Assembly: GCF_902498825.1 (NCBI RefSeq)
Contig: NZ_LR701459.1
Location: 388,526-452,525, forward strand
Direction: 5' to 3'
Source of the DNA: Rhizobium sp. EC-SD404
Lineage (GTDB): Bacteria > Pseudomonadota > Alphaproteobacteria > Rhizobiales > Rhizobiaceae
Length of the DNA: 64,000 nucleotides
Numbering within the stretch: position 1 is the stretch's first letter; every line of letters starts with the position of its first letter. The notes beneath the pieces are model-generated. The model was not told the DNA's origin. It was given only the letters and a program-made list of their open reading frames with translations, and made no database searches. Shown here piece by piece: positions 60,762-64,000 of the stretch. The translations under genes were made by a program, and so were the position numbers.

Positions 60762-62337
60762 GTTTCGCTTCATGCCTGAGAACGACCCCGACAAACAAGC
60801 CGGAAAAAATGATGATGGCTGCGGCATAGGGTGCCGCGTTGACCATCATGCCTTCGGATGTGCGGCTGAACAGCGTGATCGCGAGCGACCGGTAGCCGGT
60901 CGGCGCAAGCAGGAACGCGATCGGGAGTTCCTTCATGGCGATGACGAAGACCAGCACCATCCCACCGATCACGCCGCGCCGGATCAGCGGGAAGACCACA
61001 TGGGCAATGACCGAAAGCGGACTATAGCCGAGCGACCGGGCCGCTTCCTCCAGGGAGGGACGCGCGAGATAAAGCGCCGCGCGGATCGGTCCGAGCGCCA
61101 GTGCTAGGAACGCGAGCGAATAGGCGATCACCAGCAGGAGATGCGACTGATAGAGCGGCCGCGCGAAGCCGAGTGACAGGAACACGAAGGCAAGCGCGAA
61201 GGCCAGCGGTGGCACCGCATAGCCGATGAAGGCCAGGCGGTTGATCGCGCTCGACAGCGGCGACGGGTAGCGCACCGCCATGACCGCGACGGGCAGCGCC
61301 AGCGCACCGGCGAGCAACGCCGACGGGACGGCGACCGACACGGAGTGCCAGAAGCTCGTGAAAAGCGCAGGCAGGCTGGGAAGCAGGGGTTCCGCCGACA
61401 GCCAGAAGGCGAGAACGGAAATCGGCAGGCCAAGCGACGCGAGCGCCACCAGGACGATGAAGCCCCATGCCGCCACCGACGGGAGCGTGCCGATCGCAGC
61501 GATGCGCGATCGAACGCCCGAGCCGGTTCCCGTACGGGCGAAGTGAGCGCCCTCTCGCAACTTGCTTTCCCACCAGATGACCGAGATCGCGATGGTGATC
61601 ATGATCAGCGCGAGCCAGGCGGCGTAGATGCGATCATAGGCGGCGGCATATTGCGTGTAGAGCGCGTATGAGAAGACCTCGAACCGCATCAGCGCGACGG
61701 CTCCGAAATCGCCGATCACATAGAGGCCGACGACGAGCCAGCCGGCAAAGAGCGCCGGACGCAGGTAGGGCAGCGTGACGCGGAAAAAGACCTCGCGCGG
61801 CGAAGCGCCGAGGGCGCGCGCGCTTTCCTCGAGGCTCGCATCGATGCTGCCGAGGGCCGCGCGCAAATTCAGATAGATGTAGGGATAGGTATAGAGGCTG
61901 AGCGCGAGCGTTGCGCCGAGCCAGCCTTGCGGCCTGGGGAAAGTCCAGCCGAAGAGCGTGTTCATGAATCCGTAATAGCCGGACAGCCCGATCAGCGCAT
62001 AGGCCATGACGTAGCCTGGAACCGCGAGCGGCAGTACGACGAGGATGTGCGCGATGCGGCGGCCCTTGAGGCCGGTGCGGGTCGTGAGCCAGGCCAAAGG
62101 CGCGGCAATCGCCGTCGCCAGGATAAGGACGCCGGCGACGAGTGCTGCCGTGTTCAACAGCAACTGCCCGGTGCGGGGCCTGAAAACGAGAGAAGCGACC
62201 GTGCCGAAATCGGCCTCGGTCGCGCGCAGCACGAGGTAGAAGATGGGGACCAGCATCGCCAGCCCCACCAGAACGGCGGGGATGACGAAGATGGCGGGCG
62301 GCGCGCGTTTGCGGCCGCCCGTCACGATGGCTGTCAC
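60754..62337 (-). CDS. fbpB: Ferric-iron ABC transporter permease (duplicated)
   Basis: 527 residues, about twelve TM helices made of two homologous halves. Two EAA loops are visible: ESARALGASPREVFFRVTLP (about 186-205) and EAARSLGYSPLSVIAHVVFP (about 435-454). This single-chain, two-domain permease is typical of FbpB/SfuB systems. Start is GTG 62337, with a GTGA overlap with the binding-protein stop, so translation is coupled. Confidence 0.94.
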   Translation of the reverse strand: MTAIVTGGRKRAPPAIFVIPAVLVGLAMLVPIFYLVLRATEADFGTVASLVFRPRTGQLLLNTAALVAGVLILATAIAAPLAWLTTRTGLKGRRIAHILVVLPLAVPGYVMAYALIGLSGYYGFMNTLFGWTFPRPQGWLGATLALSLYTYPYIYLNLRAALGSIDASLEESARALGASPREVFFRVTLPYLRPALFAGWLVVGLYVIGDFGAVALMRFEVFSYALYTQYAAAYDRIYAAWLALIMITIAISVIWWESKLREGAHFARTGTGSGVRSRIAAIGTLPSVAAWGFIVLVALASLGLPISVLAFWLSAEPLLPSLPALFTSFWHSVSVAVPSALLAGALALPVAVMAVRYPSPLSSAINRLAFIGYAVPPLAFALAFVFLSLGFARPLYQSHLLLVIAYSLAFLALALGPIRAALYLARPSLEEAARSLGYSPLSVIAHVVFPLIRRGVIGGMVLVFVIAMKELPIAFLLAPTGYRSLAITLFSRTSEGMMVNAAPYAAAIIIFSGLFVGVVLRHEAKHD

Positions 62338-63332
62338 AACAGGCCGACCTCACGGAGCAGGTCGAGCGTGCCTTCGAGATCGTCGATGTCGTTGAGGTCG
62401 AGCGCCGGCGAAGCGGCGATGACGTCCTCGATGTTGGGCTCGATGCCGGAATTGTCGGCGCCTTCGATGACGCCGTATTCCTGGTTGTCCTGCGCGAAGT
62501 AGGTCTGCGCTTCTTCGGACAGGAGGAAGGTGACGAACTGCTCTGCTGCTTCGGCGTTGTCGGACGAGGCAAGAACGCCCGCACCGGCTGCCATCAGCAG
62601 ATTGCCTGCATCGCCATTGGCGAAGATCGACTGCGCGACGGGGAAGGCGGCATCAGCTGCCTTGTTGCGCAGCAGGTAATAGTGATTGACCAGGCCGAAA
62701 TCGATTTCGCCGTCGGCGATCGCCTGAAGCTGGGATGCGTTGTTGGAATAGACCTGTGTGTCGTTGGCGATCATCGCCTCGAGCCAGGCCTTGGTTTCTT
62801 CCTCGCCAAGGAGAACCCGCAACGCGGTCAGGTGTGCCTGGAACGAGCCATTGGTCGGCGCCCAGCCGACGCGGCCGCGATAGTCTTCGCCGGTCAGATC
62901 GGTGATCGAGGTCGGGAGTTCGCCCTCTTCGACACGCTCGGGCGAATAGATGAAGGTGCGCGCCCGTGCCGAAGCGGCAACCCAGCGGCCTTCGTCATCG
63001 CGCAGTGTCTCTGGAACCGTTGCGAGCAGTTCTTCCGGCAGCGGCGCGAAGAGTTCGCCGACAGCGCCCAAGGCGCCCGGATCCTGGGCCCAAAACACAT
63101 CCGCCGGGCTCTGGTCGCCTTCTTCGGAGATCAGAACGGCCATCTCGGCCGTGCCGCCGTATCGGACCTCGACTTCGATGCCGGTCTCTTCGGCAAAACG
63201 GTCGATGATCGGCTGTGCGAACGTATCGCCACGGCCGGAATAGATCGTCAGTTCCTGGGCACCCGCAAGTGTGGGCAACGAAACGGCTGCAAAAGCTGCC
63301 GCGGCGATCAGCGATCGTGTTGTCTTGGACAT
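62334..63332 (-). CDS. fbpA: Periplasmic ferric-iron-binding protein
   Basis: 332 residues. ATG 63332 behind GGGAG opens a signal peptide (KTTRSLIAAAAFAAVSLPTLAGA). The mature protein starts ELTIYSGRGDTFAQPIIDRF and has VRYGGTAEMAVLI, WAQDPGALGAV and the twin-Tyr metal motif VNHYYLLRN near 225. These point to the FbpA/FutA/SfuA iron family, not to putrescine or sulfate binders. First gene of the operon; a RirA-type box lies upstream. Confidence 0.92.
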   Translation of the reverse strand: MSKTTRSLIAAAAFAAVSLPTLAGAQELTIYSGRGDTFAQPIIDRFAEETGIEVEVRYGGTAEMAVLISEEGDQSPADVFWAQDPGALGAVGELFAPLPEELLATVPETLRDDEGRWVAASARARTFIYSPERVEEGELPTSITDLTGEDYRGRVGWAPTNGSFQAHLTALRVLLGEEETKAWLEAMIANDTQVYSNNASQLQAIADGEIDFGLVNHYYLLRNKAADAAFPVAQSIFANGDAGNLLMAAGAGVLASSDNAEAAEQFVTFLLSEEAQTYFAQDNQEYGVIEGADNSGIEPNIEDVIAASPALDLNDIDDLEGTLDLLREVGLL

Positions 63333-63445
63333 CGGTGTCTCCCGTTTGGTTGTCTGTCCCGGTCTGCGAGATGAGGAAGTCATCCCGAGATCTCTCCTAG
63401 GAGGCCATGGAAGGCGCCTCTCCGGTCCGGCGTCGCTACAATACC

Positions 63446-63460
63446 TGATAATTAGCGTCA
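63446..63460 (-). promoter_or_regulatory. RirA-type iron-responsive operator upstream of fbpABC
   Basis: On the minus strand the sequence reads TGACGCTAATTATCA, a perfect TGA-N9-TCA, the consensus core of the RirA (IRO) box of rhizobia. It overlaps TTGACG, which with a 17-base spacer and TAGCGA forms a plausible promoter, so binding would repress in iron-replete cells. A CCTGATA/TATCAGG repeat (63444-63472) frames it. Confidence 0.6.
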
Positions 63461-63524
63461 AGTAATATCAGGCTGCCGGCTGGGAGAATTGACCCGTCGG
63501 CGTGCCCCGCTGAAAGGCGAAGCG

Positions 63525-63566
63525 CAGAGATTGGCTTGCCTCATACAGAGATTGGCTTGCCTCATA
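63525..63566 (+). repeat. 21-bp perfect tandem duplication
   Basis: CAGAGATTGGCTTGCCTCAT plus A occurs twice in a row (63525-63545 and 63546-63566) with no mismatch, in the gap between the fbpABC promoter and the rRNA promoter. The perfect match suggests a recent slippage event. Confidence 0.85.
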
Positions 63567-63650
63567 CATGGTACGCGCACGCTCGCACGTACTGTCTATA
63601 GACGACGCCTAAAAGCGCGATCAAAGAAGGCTGCTCACTCAAGAGGCAGC

Positions 63651-63682
63651 GCTCCGACGAAGGCAGCGTCGGCGCATTTTTT
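63651..63682 (+). terminator. Terminator-like hairpin before the rrn promoter
   Basis: CCGACG (63654-63659) pairs with CGTCGG (63667-63672), extended by GC pairs across one mismatch, and is followed by A then TTTTTT (63677-63682). No plus-strand gene precedes it, so it may end an unannotated small RNA or shield the rrn promoter. Confidence 0.5.
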
Positions 63683-63753
63683 GTCGTCAAAACGGGAAGT
63701 TGGGACATTTTCTTGCGAGGTGCGGAAACTGTCATTTTTCTGCAAAATGGCTG

Positions 63754-63783
63754 TTGACCGGAGCGAATGGCTCGGACTATAAC
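63754..63783 (+). promoter_or_regulatory. rRNA operon promoter
   Basis: TTGACC (63754-63759), an 18-base spacer and TATAAC (63778-63783; CTATAA with 17 bases is the alternative). A and T-rich sequence with TTTTTCTGCAAAA lies just upstream and could be an UP element. The arrangement and the downstream sequence match rrn promoters of rhizobia as I remember them. Confidence 0.7.
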
Positions 63784-63789
63784 CCGCTC

Positions 63790-64000
63790 ACCAACGAGGG
63801 CGGCGCGCCGCTGGCGGCGAGAGACTGTTGCCCTTGATTTGGTTTAGGATTGCTCTTATGTGGCGGTTCTTTGAGATTTCTTGAAAGTTCGCTTTTGCGG
63901 ATTTGACGGTGCTGTTGATGGGGCTTTCGGGCTTTGGTTGGCGGCAAGGACGGATTGTTGCCTTTGGGTGATGTGTTCGTCGGTTTTTTGACAATTGCAT
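63790..64000 (+). ncRNA. 5' leader of an rRNA operon (16S gene beyond edge)
   Basis: The last 210 bases have low coding likelihood, many T and G tracts and the segment GGTTTTTTGACAATTGCAT, which I associate with pre-16S leaders in rhizobia. A minus-strand frame across this region is Asn/Lys-rich with no start signal and is rejected. The mature 16S rRNA is not within the window. Confidence 0.6.

Noticed and set aside
63489..63782. Plus-strand 97-codon frame
   Set aside because: Spans the tandem repeat, the terminator-like hairpin and the rrn promoter; Arg/Lys-rich and without ribosome site.
63788..64000. Minus-strand 70-codon frame reaching the edge
   Set aside because: Lies in the rRNA leader; Asn/Lys/Pro-rich because of T/G tracts on the other strand.

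Overview
The window is about 61% G+C and reads as chromosome from an alphaproteobacterium of the order Hyphomicrobiales (Rhizobiales). Supporting signs are bL21 with a helix-hairpin-helix tail, an ATP synthase beta subunit with an Ala/Pro/Lys-rich N-terminal extension, the order priA-atpHAGDC, the rplU-rpmA-...-rlmH-envC-ctpA-deacetylase-rppH housekeeping cluster, a RirA-type TGA-N9-TCA box upstream of an iron transporter, and a rhizobial-style rrn promoter and leader at the right edge. I cannot name a genus from the sequence alone.

Layout. 0-2 kb: xerC (cut by the left edge) divergent from a PlsC-type acyltransferase. 2-8.5 kb: an OmpR-type regulator, a histidine kinase fused in one frame to a periplasmic-binding-protein domain, and a tripartite tricarboxylate transporter tctCBA. 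8.6-13.7 kb: a complete branched-chain 2-oxoacid dehydrogenase operon (E1a, E1b, E2, E3). 13.7-18.4 kb: an AAA ATPase, transaldolase, priA and a small membrane protein. 18.6-23.8 kb: atpHAGDC with a clear terminator. 24.1 kb: tRNA-Ser(CGA). 24.5-32.3 kb: rplU-rpmA, two small genes, then obgE-proB-proA-nadD-rsfS on the minus strand and rlmH on the plus strand. 32.3-38.8 kb: a Tad-type von Willebrand protein, then envC-ctpA-deacetylase-rppH for cell-wall remodelling and RNA decay.

39-41 kb: a lone aromatic hydroxylase whose promoter lies within a 34-bp perfect palindrome. 41.1-49.3 kb is a cell-surface glycan locus: galE, a coiled-coil protein and a GT2-GT4 double glycosyltransferase on the minus strand; a DUF2793/beta-helix tail-spike-like protein (split by a one-base shift), a GT4 enzyme with four N-terminal YPDV repeats and a GT2 enzyme on the plus strand. 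49.4-52.8 kb: an S4 RNA-binding protein and a Suv3-like helicase. 53-59.6 kb: mostly single genes (Gly-zipper lipoprotein, hydrolase, methyltransferase, YihY, acetyltransferase, a 24-residue membrane peptide) around a LysR-mhqO-mhqD quinone-detoxification module. 59.7-63.5 kb: an FbpABC-type ferric-iron ABC transporter with a RirA-like operator. 63.5-64 kb: a tandem repeat, a terminator-like hairpin, then the promoter and 5' leader of an rRNA operon whose 16S gene should start just beyond the window.

Most worth a second look: the kinase-binding-protein fusion beside tctCBA, the glycan locus with its repeat proteins and frameshifted beta-helix protein, the palindromic operator without a neighbouring regulator, the folded leader before rplU, and the apparently inverted obgE-rsfS block. 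No CRISPR array, insertion sequence or intact prophage was seen.
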